Positions 34,734 to 43,869 are shown, counted from the first letter of the stretch. The stretch: DNA of 64,000 nucleotides from Balneolaceae bacterium UBA3186 (GCA_002364085.1 DEXK01000014.1:62001-126000), one strand, 5' to 3'. The notes: generated from the letters alone by a model not told the origin. Numbers and translations are program-made.

Positions 34734-35789
34734 ATGAAAAAAATTCTCTTTTTACTCATCGCTGTATTAGCAACTCAAACTACAACTGCACAGAATATAC
34801 TGATAGTTGATAATACAGATAAAAACCCTTCGGGCTCAAATTATTACTCAGATTTGCAGGAGGCCATAGATGCGGCTCTGTCCGGGGATATTATTTATGT
34901 AATGCCAAGCCCCAATAGTTATGGTAATGTGGATATTGAAGATCGGGAGGGGCTAACTTTAATTGGGTTGGGTTATAATACATCAGCCATAAACAAGAAT
35001 TTTAATTACGGTTCTGAAGTTGGAACAATTGATGTTGATAATTCATCGAATCTGGTATTTAAGGGATTGCAAATAAACAATCTCTCTCTTGATAATGCCA
35101 ATACAACAGAGCCTTCGTCTACTATTGTTGTAAATGGTTCTGTGGTAGGAGGTATAAATGCTAGCTTTGTTCAAGGGCTTACAGTTTCTCACTCGTATAT
35201 CGAGGGTTTCAGTCTTAGCAATTCTGATAATACGGCTATTATTTTTCGTCGTTGTATTATCAATCCGGCAGGTTCTTCGATTTCTGACTACAAAGATATT
35301 AGAAATGGAAATTTCCATAACAGTATATTTTTTGACTTTACAGTAAGATCAATTAGCAACAGCACCTTCAAAAACAATATTTTCCTAAAAACACAACGCT
35401 ATCAATACGCGGATGCTCAAATCCAGGAAATAGCAGACAACAACAATACTTTTCTGAATAACTTCTTCGATATAACTCTACCTCTGAATGATGGTTCAAA
35501 TTTCGGAGAGAATAATGTAGTTAATGAAGCTCTCAATCCTACTGATATTTTTGCAGATACTGCCGTTTCAAATAGTACAAATGTATTCGATATGAACTGG
35601 GATGTTACTCCAAAGCTTAGCAGCTTGCTTAATGCAGGTACAGACGGAACTCATATTGGTCCATCGGGTGGAGTTGGTACTTATTCTAATTCCATATTCT
35701 CTTTACCATTTGTATATGACATTATAATTCCTACTGAAATTAAAGCCGGTGAGGACATTGAAGTGACCATCAAAGCCAAAGGGAATTAA
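34734..35789 (+). CDS. Secreted parallel beta-helix-like protein
   Basis: The 351-residue protein has a signal peptide (ILFLLIAVLATQTTTAQ). A first segment (YYSDLQEAIDAALSGDIIYVMPS) is typical of the N-terminal cap of right-handed beta-helix proteins. Many short repeats with N ladders follow (TLIGLGYNTSAINKNF, LVFKGLQINNLSLDN, AIIFRRCIINPAGSS, NNTFLNNFFDI). No catalytic motif is evident, so a surface or matrix role is possible. It has no type IX sorting domain of its own. The T9SS-tagged protein gene starts three bases after its stop. Confidence 0.75.
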   Translation: MKKILFLLIAVLATQTTTAQNILIVDNTDKNPSGSNYYSDLQEAIDAALSGDIIYVMPSPNSYGNVDIEDREGLTLIGLGYNTSAINKNFNYGSEVGTIDVDNSSNLVFKGLQINNLSLDNANTTEPSSTIVVNGSVVGGINASFVQGLTVSHSYIEGFSLSNSDNTAIIFRRCIINPAGSSISDYKDIRNGNFHNSIFFDFTVRSISNSTFKNNIFLKTQRYQYADAQIQEIADNNNTFLNNFFDITLPLNDGSNFGENNVVNEALNPTDIFADTAVSNSTNVFDMNWDVTPKLSSLLNAGTDGTHIGPSGGVGTYSNSIFSLPFVYDIIIPTEIKAGEDIEVTIKAKGN

Positions 35790-35792
35790 GTC

Positions 35793-37208
35793 GTGAAGTT
35801 CCTTGCAAACGTATTGTTGGTGATGCTTTTAGCTTCGCCGTTAATGGGCCAGGCGGTAACTCAACTGGAATACTTTTTCGATGCTGATCCGGGTTTTGGA
35901 AATGGTACTTCTATTTCCGTAACCGAAGTAGATGGTGAAGTGAATTACGAAGGTTCCATTATGACTTCGTCACTTTCCAGAGGATTACACACACTTTTTA
36001 TCCGTGCAAAAAACAGTGACGACGAATGGGGATTAACCATTAAAAAACTCATTTTGGTGGATCAGGGAGAAGCAAGAGAAATAGAAGCCTTGGAATATTT
36101 CTTTGATGAAGATCCGGGTCATGGAAGTGGAACGGCTATTCCAATTACTGCATCTGCACAAATCGATAAAGAAGCAATGCTTAGTACTGAGGGATTATCG
36201 GTAGGTTTGCATACAGTTTTCATCAGGGCAAAGTTTACAGATGGAAGCTGGGGCATGCCTATCAAAAAACTGATCCTGATCGACCAAAGCGATCCTGTTT
36301 TAGTTAGCAATATTATATCCGCAGAATATTTCTTTAATACCGATCCCGGTTTTGCCGCCGCTACTCCCATTTCTGTTGATGCAGCAGCCGATATTGAAAC
36401 CACGTTTACAATTCCTTCAACAAACCTGCCTATTGGAGATCAGATCTTGTTTGTGAGAGTTATGAATGCAGACAGTGTATGGGGAATGTACTCTTCTGAA
36501 GTTTTTAGTTTATCAGAAGTGGCCAGCTTAACTTTTGAATCATCGGATACATTAGAATACTTTCAGGACAGTCCTGAATTACTAATAGCCGGTGATATTG
36601 GTATTTCTTCAAGCACTGATATTTCAGCTGACAGTGCTATTATAAAAATATCAAATGGTTTTCTGGAAGAAGATTCATTATTCATAGACGATCCGGGTTC
36701 TCTTGACATTGATTCTGTAGAAAGTGGAATAAAAATATCAGGAAATGCTTCTCTGGAAGATTATCAGGATGCAATAAGGACAGCGTATTATATCAATAAC
36801 AGTGAAGTTTCTGAGAAAGCTGATACCTTAAAAGAGTTTTCTATTACCGTGTATTCGGGAGCTTTTGCATCAGAGTCAGTTGTAAAATATGTAGAGGTGT
36901 TAGATCATATTATGACATCTAACGAGGGCGAATTGGGTTTGCCTAAAGAATTCAGTCTAAGGCAAAATTATCCAAATCCATTTAACCCAAGCACGAATAT
37001 TGAATTTGCACTTCCCGAACAAGCGGTGGTAAGTCTGAAAGTGTATAATTTGCTTGGGCGTGAAATTTCAACACTGGTAAGCGGAAAATTGAATGCCGGA
37101 ATTCATAAAATTGAGTTCAATGCATCAGGTCTTTCAACAGGACTTTATTTTTACAGAATTCAGGCAGGGAGCTTTATGCAAACCAAGAAGATGATGCTGA
37201 TCAAATAA
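35793..37208 (+). CDS. Secreted three-repeat protein with T9SS sorting domain
   Basis: The 471-residue protein starts at GTG 35793 with a signal peptide (NVLLVMLLASPLMGQ). Three similar units of about 70 residues follow (LEYFFDADPGFGNGTSISV, LEYFFDEDPGHGSGTAIPI, AEYFFNTDPGFAAATPISV), each ending near FIRA..GSWGMPIKKLILIDQ or similar. A cadherin-like stretch spans about 250-370. The C-terminus has a type A sorting domain (LRQNYPNPFNPSTNIEFALP to MKKMMLIK-type end), which marks it for type IX secretion. It is coupled to the beta-helix gene. A structural or adhesive surface role is likely. Confidence 0.88.
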   Translation: MKFLANVLLVMLLASPLMGQAVTQLEYFFDADPGFGNGTSISVTEVDGEVNYEGSIMTSSLSRGLHTLFIRAKNSDDEWGLTIKKLILVDQGEAREIEALEYFFDEDPGHGSGTAIPITASAQIDKEAMLSTEGLSVGLHTVFIRAKFTDGSWGMPIKKLILIDQSDPVLVSNIISAEYFFNTDPGFAAATPISVDAAADIETTFTIPSTNLPIGDQILFVRVMNADSVWGMYSSEVFSLSEVASLTFESSDTLEYFQDSPELLIAGDIGISSSTDISADSAIIKISNGFLEEDSLFIDDPGSLDIDSVESGIKISGNASLEDYQDAIRTAYYINNSEVSEKADTLKEFSITVYSGAFASESVVKYVEVLDHIMTSNEGELGLPKEFSLRQNYPNPFNPSTNIEFALPEQAVVSLKVYNLLGREISTLVSGKLNAGIHKIEFNASGLSTGLYFYRIQAGSFMQTKKMMLIK

Positions 37209-37556
37209 AGGTGAAAATAGATTGTTTGTGGATAGGATTTATAAATTCTAAAAATTGACATACCTGTAGATGTTAGCTAATTCGGTGATAAAACTACGGC
37301 TGTCATCCTGAGCGGTCCAAATCAGTCCAATGATTTTTGAGTGTGATACGCCGAAGGATCTCAAACTTAATCAACGTTTGAGACCCTTCGCAATCGAAAT
37401 TATACCTTCAAAAAAATCTAGGCTCAGGGTGACAGCATTTACATCATGTCAAAACTGTCAACGAATTACATGACATCTGCAATTCCGCAGCGAAGGCCGG
37501 AATCTGGAATTTAATTTTAGCCAAAGAATTTTTGCAGATTCTTTAGTTTTTCTAAA
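37209..37556. repeat. Intergenic inverted repeat between the T9SS-tagged gene and era
   Basis: The 348-bp gap between convergent genes holds a large imperfect palindrome. Outer arms GCTGTCATCCTGAGC (37299-37313) and GCTCAGGGTGACAGC (37422-37436) match at 14 of 15. Inner arms CGAAGGATCTCAAAC (37352-37366) and GTTTGAGACCCTTCG (37376-37390) also match at 14 of 15. This looks like a member of a dispersed family of non-coding palindromes. No ORF or T-tract terminator is seen elsewhere in the gap. Confidence 0.8.
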
Positions 37557-38444
37557 TCAATACCCGAAATTCCGGACCATATTCTCATTCTCTCTCCATT
37601 TATCGCGGACTTTTACGTGGAGATCAAGGAATACTTTTCTTCCTACAAATTCTTCGATGGATTCCCGTGCAGCGGTACCGAGTTGTTTAATTGCACGTCC
37701 GCCTTTTCCGATGATCATTCCTTTTTGAGAGTTTCTGTTTACGATCACTTCGGCATTGATGTAATCCAGATCTTCCCGTTCTTCATAGATGATCACATCT
37801 ACAGTAGCGGAATAAGGAAGTTCTTCATGATACTGAAGAAAAACCTGTTCGCGGATCAATTCGGCAGCAAAAAACCGAACAGGATGTTCACTTAATTCGT
37901 CTTTTGGATAGAAGGGTGGTCCGGGCAAAAGAAGTTTGGAAATACTTTCCATCAAGCCGGGAACACCTTCGCCATTTAGCGCAGAGATATAAACAGTGGC
38001 ATTAAAATCGAAATATTCATTCAGATCTTTAGCCAGTTTTTCTACCTGCTCTTGGTTTGACTCGTCTACCTTATTAACTACCAGAATCACCGGCTTTTTC
38101 ATTTGTTTCAAAGAATCGAAAGCATAAGAAGGCATGTTATTTTCCTTTGCTTCAACAATGAAAAGGATCACGTCGGCTTCTTTCTCAGCCTTTTCTACAA
38201 ACCTCATCATAGCTTTTTGAAGTTCATATTTTGGATGGATGATCCCCGGTGTATCCAGAAAGATGATCTGTGAATTTTCCTCAGAATGAATTCCGATAAT
38301 TTGGTGTCGGGTAGTTTGAGCTTTATGAGTAGTTATAGAAAGTTTTGTACCTAAAATCTGGTTCATTAACGTCGACTTCCCTGCATTGGGCTTTCCAACT
38401 ATCGCTACATATCCTGACTTGTGTGGGGTATTCGTATCACTCAT
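37557..38444 (-). CDS. era: GTPase Era
   Basis: Era (295 residues) is an essential GTPase that binds 16S rRNA and assists 30S maturation. The G motifs are clear: GKPNAGKST (G1, about 17-25), DTPG (G3), NKVDE (G4), and SALNGEG (G5). The C-terminal KH domain carries GMIIGKGGRAIKQLG (about 245-259). Its start overlaps the stop of the DUF559 gene by four bases (ATGA), so translation may be coupled. Repeat copy A ends only 13 bp before its ATG. Confidence 0.97.
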   Translation of the reverse strand: MSDTNTPHKSGYVAIVGKPNAGKSTLMNQILGTKLSITTHKAQTTRHQIIGIHSEENSQIIFLDTPGIIHPKYELQKAMMRFVEKAEKEADVILFIVEAKENNMPSYAFDSLKQMKKPVILVVNKVDESNQEQVEKLAKDLNEYFDFNATVYISALNGEGVPGLMESISKLLLPGPPFYPKDELSEHPVRFFAAELIREQVFLQYHEELPYSATVDVIIYEEREDLDYINAEVIVNRNSQKGMIIGKGGRAIKQLGTAARESIEEFVGRKVFLDLHVKVRDKWRENENMVRNFGY

Positions 38445-38968
38445 AGTGATCCTTTTCTTTGTTTCCTCTCCCGCGGAGAGGAAGACTCGTTGATTAAATT
38501 TTGTTTTGGCTCAGAGAGTTTTTCCCCAGCTGTACTCTGATTTGCTTCGGAATGGACATCCTGAGCTTCCCCTCCGCCGGAGGGGATCGAGGGGAGGGTC
38601 AGTAAACGCGACTTGATCCATTTCTCAATTTCCATCACAACATAGTCAGGATTTTCTTTTGTATCCTCTTCCGAAAACCTCAAAAATGTGATTCCCAACT
38701 GTTCCAAATTCTCCTGTCTTTTTTGATCGTACTCGACTTTATAGTCATGTGAACTTCCATCTATTTCGATCGCTAACCGAAGTTCTTTACAATAAAAATC
38801 TACTATATAATTTTTAATGGGTCTTTGCCTTCTAAATTGATAACCCAGTACTTGCTTATTTTTTACAAGCTTCCAAAGTTCAATCTCACCGGGTGTGGAA
38901 TTCTTTCTGAGTTTTCTGGCTTTCTCAACTAGATCTTTTCGGTATGAGGGGTAGTTTTCAGGAGACAT
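38441..38968 (-). CDS. DUF559 putative endonuclease (Vsr-related fold)
   Basis: The core (about 1-125) matches DUF559 proteins: RKLRKNSTPGEIELWKLVKNKQVLGYQFRRQRPIKNYIVDFYCKEL, then IEIDGSSHDY and LRFSEED. These carry the acidic and Q/H residues of a restriction-endonuclease-like fold related to Vsr. The last 50 residues (LTLPSIPSGGGEAQD to the end) are coded by repeat copy A and are not part of the family. ATG 38968 is preferred over GTG 38971. The gene lies between two direct repeats and overlaps era by four bases. Nicking activity is inferred only. Confidence 0.85.
   Translation of the reverse strand: MSPENYPSYRKDLVEKARKLRKNSTPGEIELWKLVKNKQVLGYQFRRQRPIKNYIVDFYCKELRLAIEIDGSSHDYKVEYDQKRQENLEQLGITFLRFSEEDTKENPDYVVMEIEKWIKSRLLTLPSIPSGGGEAQDVHSEANQSTAGEKLSEPKQNLINESSSPRERKQRKGSL
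38457..38599. repeat. Composite direct repeat, copy A (inside the DUF559 gene)
   Basis: Two blocks are shared with copy B. Block 1 (38457-38501, 45 bp) is identical and contains the palindrome CCTCTCC-CGC-GGAGAGG. Block 2 (38564-38599, 36 bp) has one difference and contains CCCCTCC-GCC-GGAGGGG. They are separated by 62 bp here and 15 bp in copy B. Copy A encodes the tail of the DUF559 protein. Confidence 0.9.
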
Positions 38969-38980
38969 CACGACCCTCTC

Positions 38981-39076
38981 CTTTGTTTCCTCTCCCGCGG
39001 AGAGGAAGACTCGTTGATTAAATTTCTACTTTTGTTAAAAAGCTTCCCCTCCGCCGGAGGGGATTGAGGGGAGGGT
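38981..39076. repeat. Composite direct repeat, copy B (upstream of the DUF559 gene)
   Basis: Block 1 is at 38981-39025 (45 of 45 with copy A) and block 2 at 39041-39076 (35 of 36). It ends 12 bp before the DUF559 start and supplies AAAGGAGAG as a ribosome-binding site, just as copy A abuts the era start. Confidence 0.9.
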
Positions 39077-39092
39077 ATGTAACCGGTAGCAC

Positions 39093-39812
39093 TCATCTCT
39101 CTATAATCCTCAAATAATTCTTAACTGTAGTTTCCAGACCATCAAAAACTGCATCGCTAATTAAAGCGTGTCCGATACTGACTTCATTCAGATGTGGTAC
39201 AGTGGCTATGAATTTTGGAAGGTTCTTCTGGTTCAAACCGTGTCCTGCATTTACTTTTATACCGAGCTCATGAGCTTGTTCAGCTGCTTTTTTTAATCTC
39301 TCCAGTTCGTGGTCAGCCTCTCCGGTTGAAGGAGCGTTCGCGTAATTTCCGGTATGTAATTCGATGGCATCTGTTCCTAATTCGAATGCCAGGTTGATAT
39401 CCTCAGGGTTAGGGTCCAGAAATAGGCTTATTTCAATATCAGTTTCCCGAATAGATGGAAAAACACGCTCTTTAAAATCATCAAAGACCGCATTCATATT
39501 AAGTCCACCTTCGGTAGTTAGTTCTTCTCTACCTTCAGGAACAAGGGTACAAAGATGAGGATTTGTTTCTTTTAGAATGGAAATCATTTCATCAGAAGCT
39601 GCCATTTCGAAATCCAATTTTCCGGTCACTGATTCTTTTAAAGCAATCACATCTTCATCTTTTATGTGTCTACGATCTCCACGTAAGTGAAAAACAATGC
39701 CTGAAGCACCTGAAAGCTCACAAATTTTGGCCGCTTCAACAGGACTGGGATAACCTTCTCCTCTTGCGTTTCTTAGAGTTGCAACATGATCTATATTAAC
39801 CAGTAAATACAT
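39093..39812 (-). CDS. pdxJ: Pyridoxine 5'-phosphate synthase
   Basis: PdxJ (239 residues) closes the pyridine ring of vitamin B6 from 1-deoxyxylulose-5-phosphate and an aminoacetone phosphate. The N-terminal NIDHVATLRNARGEGYPSPVEAA, the FHLRGDRRHIKDEDV segment, the catalytic CTLVPEGREELTTEGG, and the C-terminal VNAGHGLNQKNL and EVSIGHALISDAVF are diagnostic. It lies upstream of copy B and the DUF559 gene on the same strand. PLP-dependent hemL, metY and others in this window depend on its pathway. Confidence 0.97.
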   Translation of the reverse strand: MYLLVNIDHVATLRNARGEGYPSPVEAAKICELSGASGIVFHLRGDRRHIKDEDVIALKESVTGKLDFEMAASDEMISILKETNPHLCTLVPEGREELTTEGGLNMNAVFDDFKERVFPSIRETDIEISLFLDPNPEDINLAFELGTDAIELHTGNYANAPSTGEADHELERLKKAAEQAHELGIKVNAGHGLNQKNLPKFIATVPHLNEVSIGHALISDAVFDGLETTVKNYLRIIER

Positions 39813-39903
39813 TAAATTGCTTTAATTTAGGATAAATTTTTAGTTCATTTGTACTAAATTAAGATAATGATTTAAAATCAGCTTTTTCATCTAAAGACAC
39901 TAA

Positions 39904-40479
39904 ATGTCAATTAAGCATCTTTTATTGGTTGGGGTATTGTTTGCGTCGTGTGGAGTTCTAAAACGGGGGACAATTCCATGGGAAGAAAGAGCTAATAAGG
40001 CTGAAATAGAAAGCAGTGATGTTGAACCAACTCTTTCAGAAGTTAAACCAGAAGTAGCCTTAACAACTTCGGCCTCTACACCGGCATCCCGTGCTCTTTC
40101 AAAGGACGAAAAAAAACTACGAAGTATACTGGATGAAGCTTTTAAAGATTGGAAAGGTGTTCCATATCTACTAGGAGGAAATGGATACGATGGGATTGAT
40201 TGCTCAGCTTTTTTACAAATTGTATTCGCAGACTACTTTGATATTAAACTTCCGAGAGTAACTGCCGATCAGATTAAAGTAGGTAAATCAGTAAAAAAAA
40301 ATAATATAAAGATCGGGGACTTGGTCTTTTTCAGAACAGGGAAAAAAACTATGCACGCAGGAATAATGATAAATGATCAACAGTTTATGCATGCATCAAC
40401 AAGTTCAGGTGTAATGATATCAGCACTCCAGGAGAGATATTGGAGCGATGCTTATTTAACGACAAGGAGAGTGCTTTGA
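39904..40479 (+). CDS. NlpC/P60-family lipoprotein
   Basis: The 191-residue protein has a lipoprotein signal (LLLVGVLFASC) and a variable linker (about 20-75). The NlpC/P60 domain follows: YLLGGNGYDGIDCSAFLQIVF with the catalytic Cys, IGDLVFFRTGKKTMHAGIMIND with the His, and FMHASTSSG. It resembles the E. coli Spr (MepS) type of peptidoglycan endopeptidase in size and layout. Its stop overlaps the TTG start of the histidine kinase gene by two bases, so expression may be coupled to the signalling cluster. Confidence 0.92.
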   Translation: MSIKHLLLVGVLFASCGVLKRGTIPWEERANKAEIESSDVEPTLSEVKPEVALTTSASTPASRALSKDEKKLRSILDEAFKDWKGVPYLLGGNGYDGIDCSAFLQIVFADYFDIKLPRVTADQIKVGKSVKKNNIKIGDLVFFRTGKKTMHAGIMINDQQFMHASTSSGVMISALQERYWSDAYLTTRRVL

Positions 40480-43397
40480 GCTTTTTTGAGAGAATTTCCC
40501 CTAAACAGATATACTTAATTGCGGTATCTACGCTAATTGTGTTGATCGTTTCTAATCAACTGCTAATCCATAAAATTTTAGATGAGAAGCAAGACGATGC
40601 TACTGTAATTAATTTGGCAGGAAGGCAACGAATGTTGGGGCAAAAAATCGCTAAGACTGTTTATCTGGCCGAAAACGGAGAGATCGATTTGCAGGGTCTA
40701 AAAAGAGATGTAGAAAAGTGGGCATTAGTTCATGAAGGATTAACAAACGGAAATCAAGAATTTGGTATTGAGGCTATCGAAATAGAAGAGATCAAGCAGC
40801 TTTTTTCTGAATTAGAACCCCACCAAGTAGCTATACAGGAATCGCTTGCCAACCTTTCTACACAACAAGATGTAATTAACTCAATTCCGATAATCCAAAA
40901 ACATGAGGCATCTTTTCTTACAAAGATGGATGAAATAGTGGATGTTTTTGAGTCAGTTTCTAACAACTCAGTTCAGAAGTTAATTTGGTTTGAGATCGGT
41001 CTGGGTTTGTTTTCAATTTTGATACTTGGACTAGGGTTCTCTTTGGTATTCAAAATATTTTCAAAGCAAATAGGAGTTAAAAATGAGGAATTAGAAAAGA
41101 TTACTTCAGAATTGGTTCAAGCTGAAAATGTTTTAGAAATATCTGAGAAAATCGGTGGAGTAGTAAGTTGGGTTTTTGACTTCGAAAAAAATAGAGAACT
41201 ATATGGTCAAAATTTATTGGATTTATATGGGTTTGACTCCAAACCGGAAAGAATAACAGAGGCAATTCTAAAAATTGTGCATCCGGATGATCTTGAAAAA
41301 GTAAAGAGGGCTTTTTTTAAGGCTAATAAGAAAAGAAAACCTTGGAAAGTTGAATACAGAATAGAATCCCCAACAGGAGAAATAAAGTACATCCTTGCTA
41401 TAGTTTCAGTAATAAAAACGAATCATGAAGGTAAAATAGTTAGGGTAATTGGTACAAGCCAGGATGTAACCGAGTCTAAGAAGAACGAAGCAGAACTAAC
41501 GAGTAGAAAACAAAAGCTGGAACTGTCATTAAAAACTCTGCAGGAAATTCAAGAAGTAGCAAAAATTGGTACGTGGGAAGTTGATCTGCAAACAATGTCT
41601 GCTTTTTGGTCAGATGAGGTCTATAGAATCCATGAAGTAGAAACTGGAACACCGATCAAAGTAGAAGAAGGAATTAATTTCTATAGAGAAGATTACAGAG
41701 AAATTATTCAAGAGTCGATTAATGATGCAATTGAAAATAAATCATCATGGGATGAAGAGTGTATTCTTCTAACAAAAACAGGTAAGGAAATATGGGTAAG
41801 AGCTATAGGATATCCATTTTTTGAGAATGATAATCTCGTTGGTCTAAGGGGTTTGTTCATGGATATTGATGAACGAAAAAGAGCAAGTCAGGAGCTGGAT
41901 AAAGCAAATGAAAAATTACAACTTTCTGTAGAAGCAGGGCAGCTTGCTATATGGATCTGGGATATGAAAACTAATCAGCTGGAATGGAATGATCAGGCTT
42001 ACGAAGTTTTTGGAGTACCGAAAGATTTTGAGCCCACTTTTGAGAAATTCAGTTCTATGATCCATCCTGATGATTTGAACTATGTGGTAGAAGCAACCCA
42101 AAGAACCATTGAAACCGATGAAAAATTGGATATACAATTCAGGTTCAACAAAGGAGATGGGAAAGAAATCATATTAAGCGGAAGAGGGGATGTTGTTAGG
42201 GATGAGGATGGTAACCCAGTACAGATGATCGGTATTAATATGGATGTTACTGAGCGAAACGAAATGGTTGAGAATCTTAAACGACAGGAATCTCAGCTAA
42301 GAAGTTTTGTGGAACAGGCACCTGCTGCTGTAGCTATGTTTGATACCGAAATGAATTATGTGACCGTCAGTAACAAATGGTACGAGCATAATAGAATAGA
42401 AGGCGAAGATATTATTGGACGTTCTCATTATGAAGTTTTGCCTCAGGTAGCAAAAAGAAAGGATTGGGTAAAAATTCACAAAAGAGTATTGTCAGGTGAG
42501 GAATTATCAAATGATAGAGATCAATTTGTAAGAAAAGATGGTTCTGAGATATGGATTAGCTGGACCGGAATTCCTTGGTATAATAGAGAAATGAAAATAG
42601 GTGGTATTATCCTTTATGTAACTGATATCAGTAAGGATGTGGAGTATACCGAGAAACTAGAAAGTGAAATTAAGGAGAGAACAGAGCAGATTCGTCAACA
42701 AACTGAAAATCTTGAAATAGTAAACAAAGAACTGGAAGCATTCAGCTATTCCATATCTCATGACCTTAGAGCTCCTCTTAGGTCAATAAACGGATTCACA
42801 GATATTCTTTTAGAAGATTACTCAGATCAACTAGATGATGAGGGTAAACGCTTAATGGGAATAGTAAAAGAAAGCGCTGTAAATATGGGACAATTGATTG
42901 ACGATATATTAAAATTTTCAAGGCTTGGAAAAAAGAAAATTCAGAAATCACAAATAGATATGAAAAAACTATTTGAAAGTGTTTGCGAAAATGAATTGAA
43001 AGTTTATAATGAAGAGAAAATTGAGTTATCGATTTCAGAGTTGCCGGAAGCAAAGGGAGATGTAACCTTATTGCAGCAGGTGGTAGTGAATCTGGTTTCT
43101 AATGCACTAAAATATTCTTCAAATGAGGATAAAAGTATTGTAAATATAGGATATGAGGTTTCTGATACGAATAAAACCATATACTATATCAAGGATAACG
43201 GAGTAGGATTTAACATGGAATACAAAGATAAATTGTTCGGTGTTTTCCAAAGACTACATACTAAAAGTGAATTTGAGGGCACAGGTGTTGGTTTGGCAAT
43301 TGTTAAAAGAATTATAAACAGGCATGGAGGCAGAATTTGGGCAGAAAGTGAAGTTGGAATAGGATCAACTTTTTTCTTTTCATTACCTAACGGCTAA
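40476..43397 (+). CDS. Membrane-bound multi-PAS histidine kinase with PilJ-type sensor domain
   Basis: I chose TTG 40476, which has AAGGAGA seven bases upstream and overlaps the previous stop (973 residues). A TTG at 40440 would lie deep inside the lipoprotein gene. Order: TM helix (about 8-28), PilJ/NarX-like domain with NLAGRQRMLGQKIAK (about 44-58), second TM (about 165-190), then four PAS/PAC units (about 210-740). The HisKA domain has SISHDLRAPLRS (His near 762). The HATPase has NLVSNALKYS, DNGVGF and GTGVGLAIVKR. The signal is unknown; the PilJ-type domain often senses nitrate. Confidence 0.9.
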   Translation: MSFFERISPKQIYLIAVSTLIVLIVSNQLLIHKILDEKQDDATVINLAGRQRMLGQKIAKTVYLAENGEIDLQGLKRDVEKWALVHEGLTNGNQEFGIEAIEIEEIKQLFSELEPHQVAIQESLANLSTQQDVINSIPIIQKHEASFLTKMDEIVDVFESVSNNSVQKLIWFEIGLGLFSILILGLGFSLVFKIFSKQIGVKNEELEKITSELVQAENVLEISEKIGGVVSWVFDFEKNRELYGQNLLDLYGFDSKPERITEAILKIVHPDDLEKVKRAFFKANKKRKPWKVEYRIESPTGEIKYILAIVSVIKTNHEGKIVRVIGTSQDVTESKKNEAELTSRKQKLELSLKTLQEIQEVAKIGTWEVDLQTMSAFWSDEVYRIHEVETGTPIKVEEGINFYREDYREIIQESINDAIENKSSWDEECILLTKTGKEIWVRAIGYPFFENDNLVGLRGLFMDIDERKRASQELDKANEKLQLSVEAGQLAIWIWDMKTNQLEWNDQAYEVFGVPKDFEPTFEKFSSMIHPDDLNYVVEATQRTIETDEKLDIQFRFNKGDGKEIILSGRGDVVRDEDGNPVQMIGINMDVTERNEMVENLKRQESQLRSFVEQAPAAVAMFDTEMNYVTVSNKWYEHNRIEGEDIIGRSHYEVLPQVAKRKDWVKIHKRVLSGEELSNDRDQFVRKDGSEIWISWTGIPWYNREMKIGGIILYVTDISKDVEYTEKLESEIKERTEQIRQQTENLEIVNKELEAFSYSISHDLRAPLRSINGFTDILLEDYSDQLDDEGKRLMGIVKESAVNMGQLIDDILKFSRLGKKKIQKSQIDMKKLFESVCENELKVYNEEKIELSISELPEAKGDVTLLQQVVVNLVSNALKYSSNEDKSIVNIGYEVSDTNKTIYYIKDNGVGFNMEYKDKLFGVFQRLHTKSEFEGTGVGLAIVKRIINRHGGRIWAESEVGIGSTFFFSLPNG

Positions 43398-43428
43398 AAA
43401 TTTAGTTAACAAATAAAAGAGAAAGAAT

Positions 43429-43869
43429 ATGGATATAAATAAAACAGTAGAGATTTTATTGGTTGAGGATAATGATAATGATGCCGAAATGGCGCTGCGA
43501 GCCCTCAAAAAAAATAATATAAGCAACAAAGTAACACGCTTAAAAGATGGGGAAGAGGCACTCGATTTTCTTTTTTGTAAAGGAGATTATGAAGGGAGAA
43601 ATATCCATAATCTTCCAAAAGTGATACTTTTGGACTTAAAGATGCCTAAAGTAGACGGATTGGAAGTTTTGAAAGCTGTCAGATCAAACAAAGATACAGA
43701 GAAGGTGCCCATTGTCATGCTTACCTCATCAAGAGAAGAGCGGGATGTTGTAGAAGGCTACAAACTTGGTGTAAACAGTTTTATTGTTAAACCTGTTGAA
43801 TTCAACACATTTATGGAAGCCGTTAAAGATATAGGTATTTATTGGGTGTTATTGAACGAGCTACCTTAA
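43429..43869 (+). CDS. Single-domain response regulator (Rcp1-like receiver)
   Basis: The 146-residue protein is one receiver domain. It has the acidic pocket LLVEDNDND (E13, D14), phospho-acceptor D69 in VILLDLKMPKVDG, the Thr in VMLTSSREE, and the Lys in SFIVKPVEF. The insert DYEGRNIHNLPK before the phosphorylation site is typical of Rcp1-like regulators paired with phytochrome-type kinases. With no output domain it probably passes phosphate on or acts by contact. It lies 31 bp after the kinase gene and 30 bp before the next kinase gene. Confidence 0.93.
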   Translation: MDINKTVEILLVEDNDNDAEMALRALKKNNISNKVTRLKDGEEALDFLFCKGDYEGRNIHNLPKVILLDLKMPKVDGLEVLKAVRSNKDTEKVPIVMLTSSREERDVVEGYKLGVNSFIVKPVEFNTFMEAVKDIGIYWVLLNELP

